Shown: piece after piece, positions 20,415 to 31,046 of the stretch
How positions within the stretch are numbered: the stretch's first letter is position 1
How the letters are laid out: each line of letters starts with the position of its first letter
Origin: Marinobacterium ramblicola
GTDB taxonomy: Bacteria > Pseudomonadota > Gammaproteobacteria > Pseudomonadales > Balneatricaceae
Direction: 5' to 3'
DNA: 64,000 bases
Assembly (NCBI RefSeq): GCF_019084545.1
Contig: NZ_JAHREP010000003.1
Location: 124,001-188,000, forward strand
Translations under genes and position numbers: made by a program
Notes under the pieces: generated by a model
Told to the model about the DNA's origin: nothing
Database searches by the model: none
The model's input: the letters and a program-made list of their open reading frames with translations, nothing else

Positions 20415-22094
20415 ATGAGCGAGAGTTTTGCCGATCTTTTTGAGGAGAGCCTGAAGGATCTGGACATGGCGCCGGGTTCGATCGTAACCGGCACGGTGGT
20501 TGCGATCGACAACGATTTCGTCATCGTCAATGCGGGTCTGAAGTCCGAAGGCGTAATTCCGCTGGATCAGTTCCGCGATGAGCATGGCGAGGTCAGGCTC
20601 AAGGTCGGAGATGAGGTCAAAGTTGCACTCGAAACCCTCGAGGACGGATTTGGGTCGACCCAGCTCTCGCGTGAGAAAGCCAAGCGCGCCGAGGCCTGGG
20701 CCGTGCTGGAAAAAGCCTACGCAGCGGAAGAGACGGTTACCGGTCATATCACCGGTAAGGTGCGTGGCGGTCTCACCGTCGACGTCAACGGCATCAATGC
20801 CTTCCTGCCCGGATCGCTGGTCGATATTCGTCCCCTGCGTGATACCTCCCACCTCGAAGGGCAGGAGCTCGAATTCAAGCTGGTCAAACTCGACGCGCGC
20901 AGCAACAACATTGTTGTCTCCCGCCGTGCCGTGCTCGAAGCCGCCTACAGCGAAGAGCGTGAAAAGCTGCTCGAGAAGATGGAAGAGGGTGTTGTCCTCA
21001 AGGGCATCGTCAAGAACCTGACCGACTACGGTGCGTTTATCGACCTGGGCGGCATCGACGGCCTGTTGCATATCACCGATATCGCATGGAAGCGGGTCAA
21101 GCATCCGAGTGAAGTGCTCAAGATCGGCGATGAGATCGACGTCAAGGTGCTCAAGTTCGATCGCGAGCGCAGCCGCGTATCGCTCGGTCTGAAACAGTTG
21201 CAGGATGATCCCTGGACCCAGCTCACCAAGGAGTACAAGGTCGGGGACAAGGTGACGGCACGGGTCACCAACCTGACCGATTACGGCTGCTTCGCCGAGA
21301 TCGCCGAGGGTATCGAGGGTCTGGTGCATGTATCCGAAATGGATTGGACCAACAAGAATATTCACCCCTCCAAGGTGGTGCAGATCGGCGAGGAGGTCGA
21401 AGTGATGATCCTCGACATCGATCAGCAGCGCCGTCGCATCTCGCTGGGGATGAAACAGTGCCAGCAGAACCCCTGGCAGGCGTTCTCTTCCCGTTATAAG
21501 AAGGGCGACACCATTAGCGGGGCGATCCGCTCGATCACCGATTTCGGTGTGTTCGTCGGACTCGAAGGCGGTATCGACGGTCTGGTGCATCTGTCCGATC
21601 TGTCTTGGGACGAAGCGGGGGAAGAGGCGGTTAAGCGCTATACCAAGGGGCAGGAGGTCGAAACGCAGATTCTGTCTATCGATCCTGAGCGTGAGCGCAT
21701 CGCGCTGGGTATCAAACAGCTCAATTCCGACCCGTTCATTGCGTTTGCCGATGCGCACCCCAAGGGCGGCATGGTGACCGGTCAGGTTACCGAAGTGACG
21801 TCGCGGCAGGCGACGGTAAGCCTGGTGGAGGGTGTCGACGGTATTCTGAAGGTATCGGAACTGTCACGTGACCGTATCGAAGATTTGACCACTGAACTCA
21901 GCGTTGGCCAGGAGATAGAAGCGGCGATTCTCAGTGTCGACCGACGCAATCGTGTTATCAACCTGTCGGTAAAACAGGTCGAGATGCGGGAGCAGAAAGA
22001 GGCGCTGAAGTCGGTTCAGGAGCAGGTTGACGATACTGGGCCGACCACCATCGGCGATCTGATCAAGGCTCAAATGGAAAAACGCGATTCCTGA
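20415..22094 (+). CDS. rpsA: 30S ribosomal protein S1
   Basis: 559 residues with six S1 RNA-binding repeats; repeats 3-6 carry clear [17 protein letters not shown]- and [15 protein letters not shown]-type cores. It brings mRNA to the 30S subunit. The ATG at 20415 ([12 protein letters not shown]) is preferred to the GTG immediately upstream because it matches the family N-terminus. Confidence 0.98.
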   Translation: MSESFADLFEESLKDLDMAPGSIVTGTVVAIDNDFVIVNAGLKSEGVIPLDQFRDEHGEVRLKVGDEVKVALETLEDGFGSTQLSREKAKRAEAWAVLEKAYAAEETVTGHITGKVRGGLTVDVNGINAFLPGSLVDIRPLRDTSHLEGQELEFKLVKLDARSNNIVVSRRAVLEAAYSEEREKLLEKMEEGVVLKGIVKNLTDYGAFIDLGGIDGLLHITDIAWKRVKHPSEVLKIGDEIDVKVLKFDRERSRVSLGLKQLQDDPWTQLTKEYKVGDKVTARVTNLTDYGCFAEIAEGIEGLVHVSEMDWTNKNIHPSKVVQIGEEVEVMILDIDQQRRRISLGMKQCQQNPWQAFSSRYKKGDTISGAIRSITDFGVFVGLEGGIDGLVHLSDLSWDEAGEEAVKRYTKGQEVETQILSIDPERERIALGIKQLNSDPFIAFADAHPKGGMVTGQVTEVTSRQATVSLVEGVDGILKVSELSRDRIEDLTTELSVGQEIEAAILSVDRRNRVINLSVKQVEMREQKEALKSVQEQVDDTGPTTIGDLIKAQMEKRDS

Positions 22095-22161
22095 TCAGGC
22101 TCTGAGGTAAGCCGGTCTTGTGGCCGGTTAACCCTGGCCTGCAACCCGGTAAGGAGTTGAA

Positions 22162-22458
22162 ATGACAAAGTCTGAACTGATCGAGCACCTTATAGACGCC
22201 CACCCTCAGTTGTCAGTCAAGGATGTCGAACTTGCGGTCAAAACCATGCTGGATCACATGACCGAAGCCTTGGCTGAGGGCGATCGCATCGAAATACGCG
22301 GGTTTGGCAGCTTTTCGCTGCATTACCGTGCTCCGCGCGTTGGCCGTAACCCCAAAACCGGAGAATCCGTGCCCCTGCCGGCGAAGTACGTACCACACTT
22401 CAAGCCTGGCAAGGAACTGCGTGACCAGGTGAATCAGAGTCTCGAAGGGGATGCCTGA
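22162..22458 (+). CDS. ihfB: Integration host factor beta subunit
   Basis: 98-residue HU/IHF family DNA-bending protein. The DNA arm motif [23 protein letters not shown]-like segment and [14 protein letters not shown] are typical of IhfB. Works as a heterodimer with IhfA. Standard place after rpsA; AAGGAG lies before the ATG. Confidence 0.97.
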   Translation: MTKSELIEHLIDAHPQLSVKDVELAVKTMLDHMTEALAEGDRIEIRGFGSFSLHYRAPRVGRNPKTGESVPLPAKYVPHFKPGKELRDQVNQSLEGDA

Positions 22459-22489
22459 CAGGCTGGTTGTTGAATAGAGGTGAACAACG

Positions 22490-22795
22490 TTGAACTGGCT
22501 TAAAACCCTGCTGGCGACCCTGATCGGGCTGGTGATTATCGCCGTAGGTATTCTTTTTACCGTGCATAACACGGCACCTGTCTCCATCGATCTGGTGTTT
22601 GTACAGCTTCCGGAGGCGACTCTGTCGCTCTGGTTGATCCTGGCCTTTGTCACCGGCGGTATCTGTGGCGTGTTGTTGAGTACGTTGACCATACTGGCAT
22701 TGAAGACGCGCCTGCACAGTGCTCAGCGCAAGGTGAAAAGCAGTCGTGAGGAGATCGAAAGACTGCGGGCCTCGGCGCTGAAAGAACCAGCCTGA
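22490..22795 (+). CDS. lapA: Lipopolysaccharide assembly protein A
   Basis: 101 residues from a TTG start (ribosome site AGAGG nine bases upstream). Two transmembrane segments (about 4-24 and 43-66) with HNTAPVSIDLVF between them, then a charged cytoplasmic coiled tail. LapA works with LapB to control LpxC turnover and LPS synthesis. One base separates its stop from lapB. Confidence 0.9.
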   Translation: MNWLKTLLATLIGLVIIAVGILFTVHNTAPVSIDLVFVQLPEATLSLWLILAFVTGGICGVLLSTLTILALKTRLHSAQRKVKSSREEIERLRASALKEPA

Positions 22796-22796
22796 G

Positions 22797-23993
22797 ATGG
22801 GGCTGGACCCGTTACTTCTGCTGCTTCTGGTAGCAGCGATTGCAATAGGCTGGGCGCTTTGCCGCTGGCAATATGCTCAGCGTAGCGAGGGCTATCCCGG
22901 CCAGCTTTCCGGTTCAGACCTGAGCCGTGACTATTTCCAGGGGCTCGATCATCTGATGAGCGACCGCCCGGATGAGGCGATCGAGAGCTTCATCCGCGCT
23001 CTGGAGATAAATTCCGATACCATACCTGCTCATCTTGCACTGGCTCGCTTGTTGCGGCGCAAGGGCGAGGTGGAGCGCGCTATCCGCCTGCATCAGACAC
23101 TGCTGGCACGTTCGGGGTTGTCCCATCAGGATTTTATTCGCATACAGATGGCGCTGGCGCGCGACTACGAAGCGATAGGTTTGTTGGATCGTGCGGAGAA
23201 TCTGCTACATGAAGTGATTCGTGATAACCCAGGTCCGCAGATGCGCGCCCAGGCGCTGAAGCTGCTGATCAAGCTCTATGAAAAAGAGGGGGAGTGGCGT
23301 GATGCGCTGGAGAGCGGGCGCCAGTTAGACCTAAACGAGCGCGCAGCGATTGCGCCGGCGCTGGCACAATATTGTTGCGAATTGGCGGAGCTCAGTTTGG
23401 CCAAGCGGCAGTGGCGAGAAGCAGAGACCTCACTGCGCGAGGCGCTGGGCTTCAACGCGAAGGCGGTCAGGGCCACACTGCTGTTGGCGCGAATGGCGAT
23501 GGAGCGGCAGGCGTGGAACGATGCCATCAAAGCCCTGCGCCGCGTCAGGGAGCAGGAGCCGCTGCTGGTGTCGGAGACCATCCCCATGCTGCAGCGCTGC
23601 TACCAGGAAACCGGTCGTCTGCGAGAGTTTGAAAGCTATCTCGAAAGCTGTATGGTACTCGCGCCTTCGACGACCGTTCTGCTTGCACGTGCCGAGCTGA
23701 TTCGTGAGCGTGATGGTGTGGTCGCGGCAGGGCTGTTTATCACCGATGAGCTGAAAAATCGGCCCTCCGTACGTGGGTTTAATCGTTTGATCGACCTGCA
23801 TCTGGAATACGGTGTGAGCAGTGCCCGGGAAAGCCTGAGTGTACTACGGGGACTGACCGGCCAACTTGAACAGAGTAAACCTAAGTACCAGTGCGTGCGT
23901 TGCGGCTTCGCCGGACGTACCCTGCATTGGCACTGTCCCTCCTGCAGGGAGTGGGACAGTACCCGGCCGATCCAGGGGCTGGAGGGTGAATGA
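22797..23993 (+). CDS. lapB: Lipopolysaccharide assembly protein B (TPR protein)
   Basis: 398 residues: one N-terminal membrane anchor (about 5-22), a long TPR region facing the cytoplasm, and a C-terminal rubredoxin-like zinc/iron knuckle (CVRCGF ... CPSCREW, about 364-384). LapB directs LpxC to FtsH for degradation. Domain order and length (E. coli 389) fit. Coupled to lapA. Confidence 0.95.
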   Translation: MGLDPLLLLLLVAAIAIGWALCRWQYAQRSEGYPGQLSGSDLSRDYFQGLDHLMSDRPDEAIESFIRALEINSDTIPAHLALARLLRRKGEVERAIRLHQTLLARSGLSHQDFIRIQMALARDYEAIGLLDRAENLLHEVIRDNPGPQMRAQALKLLIKLYEKEGEWRDALESGRQLDLNERAAIAPALAQYCCELAELSLAKRQWREAETSLREALGFNAKAVRATLLLARMAMERQAWNDAIKALRRVREQEPLLVSETIPMLQRCYQETGRLREFESYLESCMVLAPSTTVLLARAELIRERDGVVAAGLFITDELKNRPSVRGFNRLIDLHLEYGVSSARESLSVLRGLTGQLEQSKPKYQCVRCGFAGRTLHWHCPSCREWDSTRPIQGLEGE

Positions 23994-24012
23994 GCCGAAT
24001 GAGAGTGAAAAG

Positions 24013-24729
24013 ATGAGTATTGATAAGCCAGTTATCGTGGCCTTGGATTATCCTGATCAGAACAGTGCGCTGGATATGGCGCGTCGACTGGATCCGCAAC
24101 TGTGTCGGGTCAAGGTGGGTAAGGAGCTGTTTACCCGGGCCGGGCCCGCCATTGTTGAGTCTCTGCAGGGGCTTGGGTTCGAGCTGTTTCTGGACCTCAA
24201 ATTCCACGATATCCCCAATACCACCGCCAAGGCCGTGCGTGCCGCCGCCGAACTGGGGGTATGGATGGTCAACGTGCATGCCAGTGGCGGTCGGCGGATG
24301 ATGGAGGCCGCGCGTGAGGAGCTGGCGCAGGTGGCCGGTGCCTCGACCCAACTGATTGCGGTGACGGTGCTGACCAGTATGGAGCGAGCGGATCTGGCTG
24401 AGATCGGGCTGGATATCGATCCACTGGAACAGGTGCTGCGTCTGGCGCGCTTGACGCATGATTGCGGGCTGGATGGTGTTGTCTGTTCGGCGCAGGAGGC
24501 CAAGGCGCTGCGCGCACAGATCGGTAAAGGGTTCAGTCTGGTCACGCCCGGTATACGTCCGGCCAGCGCGTCAGTGGGCGATCAACGACGGATACTGACA
24601 CCTGCCGATGCGATAGCCGCCGGTGCCAGTTACCTGGTGGTCGGGCGGCCGATCACTCAGGCACAGGATCCCGCGGCTGCGGCGGCGGAGATTCTGGCCG
24701 AGGTACACCAGGCACAAAACGCGGATTAA
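24013..24729 (+). CDS. pyrF: Orotidine 5'-phosphate decarboxylase
   Basis: 238-residue TIM-barrel enzyme making UMP. The catalytic signature is [18 protein letters not shown] and VVGRPITQA bind phosphate. The ATG at 24013 ([15 protein letters not shown]) fits the family; the frame stays open upstream through the lapB end but without similarity. Same order (lapA-lapB-pyrF) as in E. coli. Confidence 0.97.
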   Translation: MSIDKPVIVALDYPDQNSALDMARRLDPQLCRVKVGKELFTRAGPAIVESLQGLGFELFLDLKFHDIPNTTAKAVRAAAELGVWMVNVHASGGRRMMEAAREELAQVAGASTQLIAVTVLTSMERADLAEIGLDIDPLEQVLRLARLTHDCGLDGVVCSAQEAKALRAQIGKGFSLVTPGIRPASASVGDQRRILTPADAIAAGASYLVVGRPITQAQDPAAAAAEILAEVHQAQNAD

Positions 24730-24767
24730 CGGTTGGCAAACACCACCTTCCCACGATATAGTCGAGT

Positions 24768-24792
24768 CTGCTGATCAAGGAGTGGTCAGCAG
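24768..24792. repeat. Inverted repeat between pyrF and the ComEA-like gene
   Basis: Ten-pair stem with one G-T (24768-24777 with 24783-24792), five-base loop, no T tract. It may be an mRNA end-protecting hairpin or an operator. Confidence 0.35.
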
Positions 24793-24834
24793 GCTGATCG
24801 AAGCCTGATCAACATTAACGACAAGGAGTTTGTC

Positions 24835-25113
24835 ATGCGTACTTTGTTCAAGGCGCTAGCGCTGAGCCTCGCCTGTGTTTCCCCTCTGAGCTTTGCCTCA
24901 CCCGTCAATATCAATACCGCGACTGCCGAACAGATTGCAGATGCACTCAGTGGCGTCGGTCCCGCGAAGGCGCAGGCGATTGTTGCCTATCGCGAGCAGA
25001 AAGGCCCCTTCACCAGTGTCGAGCAGTTGACCGAGGTAAAGGGGATCGGTGTCTCCACTATCGATAAGAATCGCGATCAGATCCAGTTGGATGGGGCTGC
25101 GACAAACGAGTAA
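24835..25113 (+). CDS. ComEA-like helix-hairpin-helix protein
   Basis: 92-residue exported protein: signal peptide (about 1-21, ending SFA) then a ComEA-type helix-hairpin-helix domain (SPVNINTATAEQIADAL, LSGVGPAKAQAIV, VKGIGVSTIDKNRDQI). Such small proteins bind DNA in the periplasm and support uptake of transforming DNA in some bacteria; the role of the single-domain form here is inferred. AAGGAG precedes the ATG. Confidence 0.9.
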   Translation: MRTLFKALALSLACVSPLSFASPVNINTATAEQIADALSGVGPAKAQAIVAYREQKGPFTSVEQLTEVKGIGVSTIDKNRDQIQLDGAATNE

Positions 25114-25128
25114 CTGAGCGCTACACCG

Positions 25129-25160
25129 CGGGCCAGTGGGCGGTAAGACCCTGGCCCGTT
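25129..25160 (+). terminator. Possible terminator between the ComEA-like gene and the AEC carrier
   Basis: Eight-pair stem CGGGCCAG/CTGGCCCG (25129-25136 with 25151-25158), 14-base loop, weak T stretch. It lies between convergent genes. Confidence 0.4.
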
Positions 25161-25163
25161 TCG

Positions 25164-26057
25164 CTACAGGATAAATGCCAGAGTCAATGGAATGATCGCC
25201 AGGCTTGCCATGTTGCTGATCAATACGATGGATGCGACCTGTTGAGGTTCCTGGTTATAACGCTCCGATACCATGTAGTTCAGTACTGCCGGCGGCAGGG
25301 CACCGAACAGTATCAGGTAAGCGGTCTGCTGCTGATCGAGTCCGAGTGCGAAGGTGACGGGTATTGCGATCAACAAGCCGCTCAAGGGGGCAAGAAACGA
25401 TCCCCAAAGTCCCGGCTTCCAGTTGCTGAAGTCGATGCTGGTCATACGCACCCCCAGTGCGAACAGCATCAGCGGAATGGCGATCTTGCCGAGCATGTCG
25501 ATCGGTGTGTGAACCACCATCGGCAGGGGTAGTTTAAACAGACTCCAGATCAGCCCCGCTACAGTTGCCAGAATCATCGGATTGCGCGCCAGCGTCATCG
25601 GATGGGTGCGGTGATCCATGATGTACATGCCAACGGTAAAGTGCAGCAGGTTTTCCACCAGAAACATCACCACGGCAGCGGGCAGAGCATATTCGCCGAA
25701 GGCGAGTACGACCAGCGGTATGCCCAGGTTGCCGCTGTTGTTGAACATCATTGGTGGTACGAAGGTTTTTGGTGCTACCCCGATCAGCCGGCATAGCGGC
25801 CAGACCAGCAGGCCCGATCCGAGCACGACCAGAAGGGCCCCTATCGCCAGATCGATATGGGTGACCAGATCGAACGATTTCGCCGACATAACGGAAAAGA
25901 TCAGCGCCGGGCAGAATAGGTCCATGTTGATGCGGTTGGCGACCGACATATCGACATGCGAGCGACGGGCATAGATATAGCCGAGCCCTACGATCGCGAC
26001 CAGAGGGACGACCGTCTGAAAGATCCGCTCGATGAGCTGGAGAGATGTAACATCCAT
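25164..26057 (-). CDS. AEC (auxin efflux carrier) family transporter
   Basis: 297-residue membrane protein of about ten hydrophobic segments with the repeated-bundle layout of AEC carriers (FNNSGNLGIPLVVLAFG near the middle, GALPPAVLNYMVSERY near the end). Bacterial AEC members export or import organic acids such as malate or malonate; the substrate here cannot be told. Stands alone, downstream of and parallel to uspA. Confidence 0.85.
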   Translation of the reverse strand: MDVTSLQLIERIFQTVVPLVAIVGLGYIYARRSHVDMSVANRINMDLFCPALIFSVMSAKSFDLVTHIDLAIGALLVVLGSGLLVWPLCRLIGVAPKTFVPPMMFNNSGNLGIPLVVLAFGEYALPAAVVMFLVENLLHFTVGMYIMDHRTHPMTLARNPMILATVAGLIWSLFKLPLPMVVHTPIDMLGKIAIPLMLFALGVRMTSIDFSNWKPGLWGSFLAPLSGLLIAIPVTFALGLDQQQTAYLILFGALPPAVLNYMVSERYNQEPQQVASIVLISNMASLAIIPLTLAFIL

Positions 26058-26137
26058 TTGAGGTCCTTAGCGCAGGGGCAGGCAAGCCCCTGCGGCCGAA
26101 ACGCCCTTCGGCGTTGGCCGGCAGGACGTTGCGTGAA

Positions 26138-26626
26138 TTACAGGTATTGCTTGCCGGTCGGCACGACGAAAACCGGAATCTTAGCCTGTCTTACTACATG
26201 ATGGGTAGTCGGGCTGTGGTGGCCGAAGGTGTTCTCCTGACCCATGACGATCAGGTCAGCACCCAGTTTTTCGGCCTGGCGCAGGATGGTTTCCGAGTGC
26301 TGGCCTTCGGCGACCACTGGCTCGATCTCGAAGTCGAAATCGCGTCCCATTGCCTTCAACTCCTCGTCCCTGAACTTTTCCAGTCGCTCCTTCATCTGCT
26401 CCAGTACGCGGTTGATCCCCTCGTCGTGCATCTTTTTGATTACATCATCCGGCAGGTAGCTGTGGATCAGCGCGCGCCCCATTTCGCCCACCGGTTCAAC
26501 CACATGCAGCATGATGATTCTGGCGCCCAGACTATGTGCCAGTTGTACTGCGTGCCGGAATACGGGGCGGGTATGGGCGCCCAGTGAGCTGGTATACAGA
26601 ATGGTTTTGATCTCTGGCAGTGCCAT
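26138..26626 (-). CDS. Universal stress protein (UspA family)
   Basis: 162-residue single-domain UspA fold (KTILYTSSLG, IIMLHVVEP, ADLIVMGQ, PVFVVPTGKQ). The usual ATP-binding motif after strand 4 (G-2x-G-9x-G-S/T) is not present: VMGQENTFGHHSPTTHHV occupies that place, so it may belong to the non-ATP-binding type. A ribosome site (AGGAGAG) precedes the start. Role inferred only from family. Confidence 0.88.
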   Translation of the reverse strand: MALPEIKTILYTSSLGAHTRPVFRHAVQLAHSLGARIIMLHVVEPVGEMGRALIHSYLPDDVIKKMHDEGINRVLEQMKERLEKFRDEELKAMGRDFDFEIEPVVAEGQHSETILRQAEKLGADLIVMGQENTFGHHSPTTHHVVRQAKIPVFVVPTGKQYL

Positions 26627-26687
26627 GTTGCTCTCCTTTTGTGGCGATCAGTCTTGTGTCTGATCTGCGCCGACTGTTTGTCGTCGA

Positions 26688-29543
26688 CTATGTTGGGTCG
26701 ACTGTAGCGGTTTTAGCATCGCTGGCACATCGCGCCAGCAGATAAACAATTGATTTGTACTCTATGCCGCTGTGATGGCTGAGGCCGATCTCGCAGGTTC
26801 GACTGCTGGAGAACCCCTCGGCGCAGTGTCCGACGCTGTCCTTTAGCGTTCTCAACGCACTGGCATTGAGTTCCGGCGTGCTAAACCCCTTGTCCCCGGC
26901 AAAGCCGCAGCAGCTGATGTCGTCCGGTATCACGACGTCGGTAGCGCAATATGCTGCGATGCGCCTGAGTGCATCGGCCTGACCCATCCGGGTTGCGCTG
27001 CAGGTGATATGCAGGGCGATCGGTTCGGCTATCGGGTTCAGGTTTAACCTCTCCACCACGAACCGGTCAAGGAAATCGATGCTGTCATACAGTTCGATAA
27101 CCGGATCGATCTTCTCTTTCAGTCTCAGAGTACAGGGACTGGTATCAGAATAGACCGGAATTCGACCTTGTTCAGTGATGCGCAGCAACTCTTTGTCAAG
27201 CTCCTGCGATTTCATATCCGCAGTCTCGTACATCCCTTTGGACTGGAATGGCATGCCGCAGCACAGGGACTCGATCTGATCGGGGTAGATGACATCGAAT
27301 CCCGCCTGGGTCAGCAGGGTATGGGTCACCTCTATCAGCGGTCGGGCGTCGCTACCGTGCTGAGGTCCCATCACTCGGCTTGCGCAGCTAGGCAGATAGA
27401 CCACCTTGGGGCGCATAGAGTCGTCAGCGGCTTGCATGGACGGGAGTTCGCGCGGGTTCAGTCGCGGGGCGCCGGTCGGCATCGCCGGCGTCCACTGCTG
27501 CACCCTGTTGCCGGAGAGCTTGCGCATGCCGGAGGTGAGTTTGCTCATGGCGCTGGTGCCGATAAGGCGGTGCATTCCATCCGCGAGATTGAGGGTGATG
27601 CGGCTGGCGCTGCCGATACCGGCGTAGTGGCGGGCTATCCAGTCCGCAGTGCCGCGGTGACGGGTGTTGCGCTGATGACGAATGGATCGGGTCAGATCGC
27701 CGGTGTTGATGCCGACTGGGCAGGCGGTGGAGCAGAGGCCACAGGCAGCGCAGGTGTCGTCACCCTGATAGCGGTAGTCCTTGCGTAATCTTTTCAGCCG
27801 TTCCGGATCGTCGCCACTGCGCTCGAGTCGGGCGATCTCGCGCCAGATCACGATGCGCTGGCGCGGTGTCAGCGTCAGCGCCCGGGAGGGGCAGCTGGGT
27901 TCGCAGAAGCCGCACTCGATACAGGTGTCGATCAGCGGGTCGGCGGCGGGCATCGGTTTCAGGTTGCTCAGGTGTATATCGGCATCCTGGTTCAGGATGA
28001 CGCCGGGGTTCAAGATCTGTTGCGGATCGAGCAGTTGTTTCAGCTCCCACATCAGCGCGTAGGCTTCCGCGCCCCACTCGAGCTCGACATAGGGGGCCAT
28101 GTTGCGACCGGTACCGTGCTCGGCCTTCAGCGAGCCGTCGTAACGACCGACGATCAGGTTGGCGACATCATCCATCAGACCCGAGTAGCGTTCGATCTCC
28201 TCTGGTGTATCGAACGATTGGGTAAAGACGAAATGCAGATTGCCCTCCAGCGCATGACCGAAGATCAGTGCTTCAGGGTAACCCCAGCGTTCAAAGATAC
28301 GGTGCAGGTCGTCGACCGCCTCGGCCAATTGCGGCACCGGTACCGCGATATCCTCGATGATCACCGTGGTGCCGGTGTTGCGCACGGCACCCACGGCGGG
28401 GAACAGCCCCTTACGGATCGCCCAATATTGAGCGCAGGTGGCGGGGTCCGAGGTGAACTCCACCGGTCGGCTGGTGGGAAGTTCTGCGATGGCAGCGCAG
28501 ATGCGTCGGGCCTGCTCTTCGAGGCTCTGCCCATCGGCGGCGCGGGTTTCGATCAGCAGCGCTGCGGCATCATCCGGTAGCTCACGGATGAACTCGGGCA
28601 TGCCCGGCTTTTGCTCGATCGATCGCAGGCCGGCACGGTCGATCAGCTCCACCGCATCCACCGGCTCCGACTTGACCCGCGCCACTGCTTCGCAGGCGGT
28701 ATGCAGCCGGTCGAAGAACACCAGTGCCGAAGCCTTGTGCGGATGGTCCGGCACCGTCCGGTAGGTGATCTCGGAGATAAAGCCGAGTGTGCCTTCAGAG
28801 CCGATCATCAGATGCTGCAGGATATCAATCGGGTCCTCGTAGTCGATCAGCGCATTGAGTGCATAGCCCGTGGTGTTCTTCAGTCGGTATTTGTGCGCAA
28901 TGCGGTCGGCCAGGGGCTGGTTGGCCCGGGTGAGTCGGGCCAGGGCGTCCAGCGCATCCAGCAAGCTACGGTGGCTTTGGCGAAACGCGGCGACGCTGTC
29001 GTCGTTGGCGGTGTCGAGCAAGCTGCCGTCGGCCAGGATCATGCGCATCGAATCCAGGGTTCGGTAACTGTTGTGTGCGGTACCGCAGCACATGCCGCTG
29101 GCATTATTGGCAGCGATGCCACCAATCTTGGCCGCATTGATCGATGCCGGGTCCGGGCCGATCTTGCGTTGGAAGGGGGCGAGGTAGCGGTTGGCCTGAG
29201 CGCCGATGACACCGGGTTGTAGACTGATGCGTCGGGCATTATCCAGAATGCGATGACCGCTCCAGCCGTCACCGAGGGTGACCAATACCGAATCGGTGAT
29301 CGCCTGTCCGGACAGGCTGGTGCCGGCGGCACGAAAGGTGATCGGGACCTTCTGCTGATCGGCCAGTTGGACAATGCCGATCACCTCCTCCTCGCTCTCC
29401 GCGCGAACCACCAGTTGCGGGATTAGTCGGTAGAAACTGGCGTCGGTGCCATAGGCCAGGGTGCGTAACGGATCGTGGATCAGTCGCGATTCGGGAATGA
29501 AGGTCCGGAGCTGATCATAAAAGGCCTGGTATGCCGGTATCAT
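26688..29543 (-). CDS. FAD/Fe-S oxidoreductase, probable D-lactate (2-hydroxyacid) dehydrogenase
   Basis: 951 residues. FAD-binding PCMH domain (RAAGTSLSGQ at 71-80, KIGGIAANNASGM near 139-151), an FAD-linked oxidase C-terminal domain to about 520, two 4Fe-4S motifs (Cys 541/544/547/551 and 598/601/604/608), then a GlpC-like region with two CCG motifs (761-763, 878-880). This one-chain architecture occurs in Fe-S D-lactate dehydrogenases that feed electrons to the quinone pool. Start chosen at 29543 (GAGG upstream); an in-frame ATG at 29579 is less supported. The neighbouring TRAP genes and PdhR boxes suggest D-lactate or a related 2-hydroxyacid oxidised to pyruvate or another 2-oxoacid. Confidence 0.83.
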   Translation of the reverse strand: MIPAYQAFYDQLRTFIPESRLIHDPLRTLAYGTDASFYRLIPQLVVRAESEEEVIGIVQLADQQKVPITFRAAGTSLSGQAITDSVLVTLGDGWSGHRILDNARRISLQPGVIGAQANRYLAPFQRKIGPDPASINAAKIGGIAANNASGMCCGTAHNSYRTLDSMRMILADGSLLDTANDDSVAAFRQSHRSLLDALDALARLTRANQPLADRIAHKYRLKNTTGYALNALIDYEDPIDILQHLMIGSEGTLGFISEITYRTVPDHPHKASALVFFDRLHTACEAVARVKSEPVDAVELIDRAGLRSIEQKPGMPEFIRELPDDAAALLIETRAADGQSLEEQARRICAAIAELPTSRPVEFTSDPATCAQYWAIRKGLFPAVGAVRNTGTTVIIEDIAVPVPQLAEAVDDLHRIFERWGYPEALIFGHALEGNLHFVFTQSFDTPEEIERYSGLMDDVANLIVGRYDGSLKAEHGTGRNMAPYVELEWGAEAYALMWELKQLLDPQQILNPGVILNQDADIHLSNLKPMPAADPLIDTCIECGFCEPSCPSRALTLTPRQRIVIWREIARLERSGDDPERLKRLRKDYRYQGDDTCAACGLCSTACPVGINTGDLTRSIRHQRNTRHRGTADWIARHYAGIGSASRITLNLADGMHRLIGTSAMSKLTSGMRKLSGNRVQQWTPAMPTGAPRLNPRELPSMQAADDSMRPKVVYLPSCASRVMGPQHGSDARPLIEVTHTLLTQAGFDVIYPDQIESLCCGMPFQSKGMYETADMKSQELDKELLRITEQGRIPVYSDTSPCTLRLKEKIDPVIELYDSIDFLDRFVVERLNLNPIAEPIALHITCSATRMGQADALRRIAAYCATDVVIPDDISCCGFAGDKGFSTPELNASALRTLKDSVGHCAEGFSSSRTCEIGLSHHSGIEYKSIVYLLARCASDAKTATVDPT

Positions 29544-29657
29544 GTGCGTAACTAACCTCATTGACTTTGGCCGCTCCAAATTGCGGGCGGAAACTGCAAC
29601 CGGCGAGGTGGATGCCTCGCCGGGTAAAACCTGGGTCTATCCAGTTATGGTGGACGA

Positions 29658-31043
29658 TCACCCGTAGGCGTTGGCCGGCAGCCAGAGCACCAGTTGCGGG
29701 AGGAAGATCAGCACCAGCAGCGCCAGCAACTGCAACAGGATGAACGGAATGACGCCCTTGTAGATATCGGTCAGCTTGACGTCCGGCGGACATACCCCTT
29801 TCAGGTAGAATAGCGCAAAGCCTACCGGCGGCGTCAGGAATGAGGTCTGCAACGCCATCGCCACCAGCATCACGAACCAGACCAGCTCCGGGTTGTCGAC
29901 CACGCCATAGCCATCGATCTCCAGCCCCAGCGCCGAGATCACCGGTGCCAGCAGCGGCAGGATGATCAGGGTGATCTCGATCCAGTCAAGGAAGAAACCG
30001 AGCAGGAAGATCACGCCGAGGATAAAGAAGATGATGCCGTAGGGGCCGAATGGCAGCCCGGTCAGGAACGACTCGATCAACTCGTCGCCGCCCAGCTCGC
30101 GCAGCACCAGCGCGAAGCAGGTGGCGCCGATGAAGATGGCGAAGATGTAGGCGGTGGTGTTCATGGTGCCGGACATCACCTCCTTCAATACCTGGAAGCT
30201 GAACTTCCTGTTGTACATCGCCAGCAGCGTGGCGCCGAAGGCACCGACGCCGGAGGCTTCGGTCGGTGTGGCGATGCCGGCGAAGATTGAGCCCAGCACG
30301 ACGAAGATCAGCAGCAGGGTCGGCAGTACCGCCTTCATCACGTTGAGGAACGCGGCCGGCGTCACCGGCTTGGCGTCCTCTGGAGCGGGGGCCGCTCCCG
30401 GCTTCAGCCAGCCGGTGATCAGGATGTAGATGATATACATCGCGCCCAGCATCAGGCCCGGCACGACCGCGCCCATGAACAGATCGCCCACCGACAGTCC
30501 TAACTGGTCGGCCATGATCACCAGCATGATCGAGGGCGGGATCAGGATGCCGAGGGTACCGGCGGAGGCGATGGTGCCCAGCGCCAGCGGCATGGAGTAG
30601 CCCTGCTTGGTCATCGTCGATAGCGACATTACTGCCAGCAGCACCACCGACGCGCCGATAATGCCGGTCGATGCGGCGAGGATGATGCCGATGGCGGTAA
30701 CGGTGATCGCCAGCCCGCCGCGCACCCGGCCGAACAGCTCCTGCATCGACTGCATCAGGCGCTCGGCGACGCCGGACTTGTCCAGCATGATGCCCATGAA
30801 GATAAACATCGGCAGCGCGACCAGGATCCAGTTGTCCATGATCTTCCACAGCCGGTTCACCACCAGACCCAGCGTGGTGTAGTCCAGTCCGGTGATCGTG
30901 TCCAGATGAAGGTCGGCCAGGTAACCGATGCCGGCGAACAGCACGCCGGTACCGCCCAGCACCCAGGCCACGGGGATGCCGGTGAACAGCAGCGCGATGA
31001 AGGTCAGGAACATCGCGATAACCAGAATCTCGTTGATATCCAT
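29658..31043 (-). CDS. dctM: TRAP transporter large permease subunit
   Basis: 461-residue DctM-type membrane protein with about twelve to thirteen hydrophobic segments; GIPVAWVLGGTGVLFAGIG and LGILIPPSIMLVIMADQ are family hallmarks. It is the sodium-driven translocator of a TRAP system. Three bases separate it from dctQ. Confidence 0.95.
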   Translation of the reverse strand: MDINEILVIAMFLTFIALLFTGIPVAWVLGGTGVLFAGIGYLADLHLDTITGLDYTTLGLVVNRLWKIMDNWILVALPMFIFMGIMLDKSGVAERLMQSMQELFGRVRGGLAITVTAIGIILAASTGIIGASVVLLAVMSLSTMTKQGYSMPLALGTIASAGTLGILIPPSIMLVIMADQLGLSVGDLFMGAVVPGLMLGAMYIIYILITGWLKPGAAPAPEDAKPVTPAAFLNVMKAVLPTLLLIFVVLGSIFAGIATPTEASGVGAFGATLLAMYNRKFSFQVLKEVMSGTMNTTAYIFAIFIGATCFALVLRELGGDELIESFLTGLPFGPYGIIFFILGVIFLLGFFLDWIEITLIILPLLAPVISALGLEIDGYGVVDNPELVWFVMLVAMALQTSFLTPPVGFALFYLKGVCPPDVKLTDIYKGVIPFILLQLLALLVLIFLPQLVLWLPANAYG

Positions 31044-31046
31044 TGC

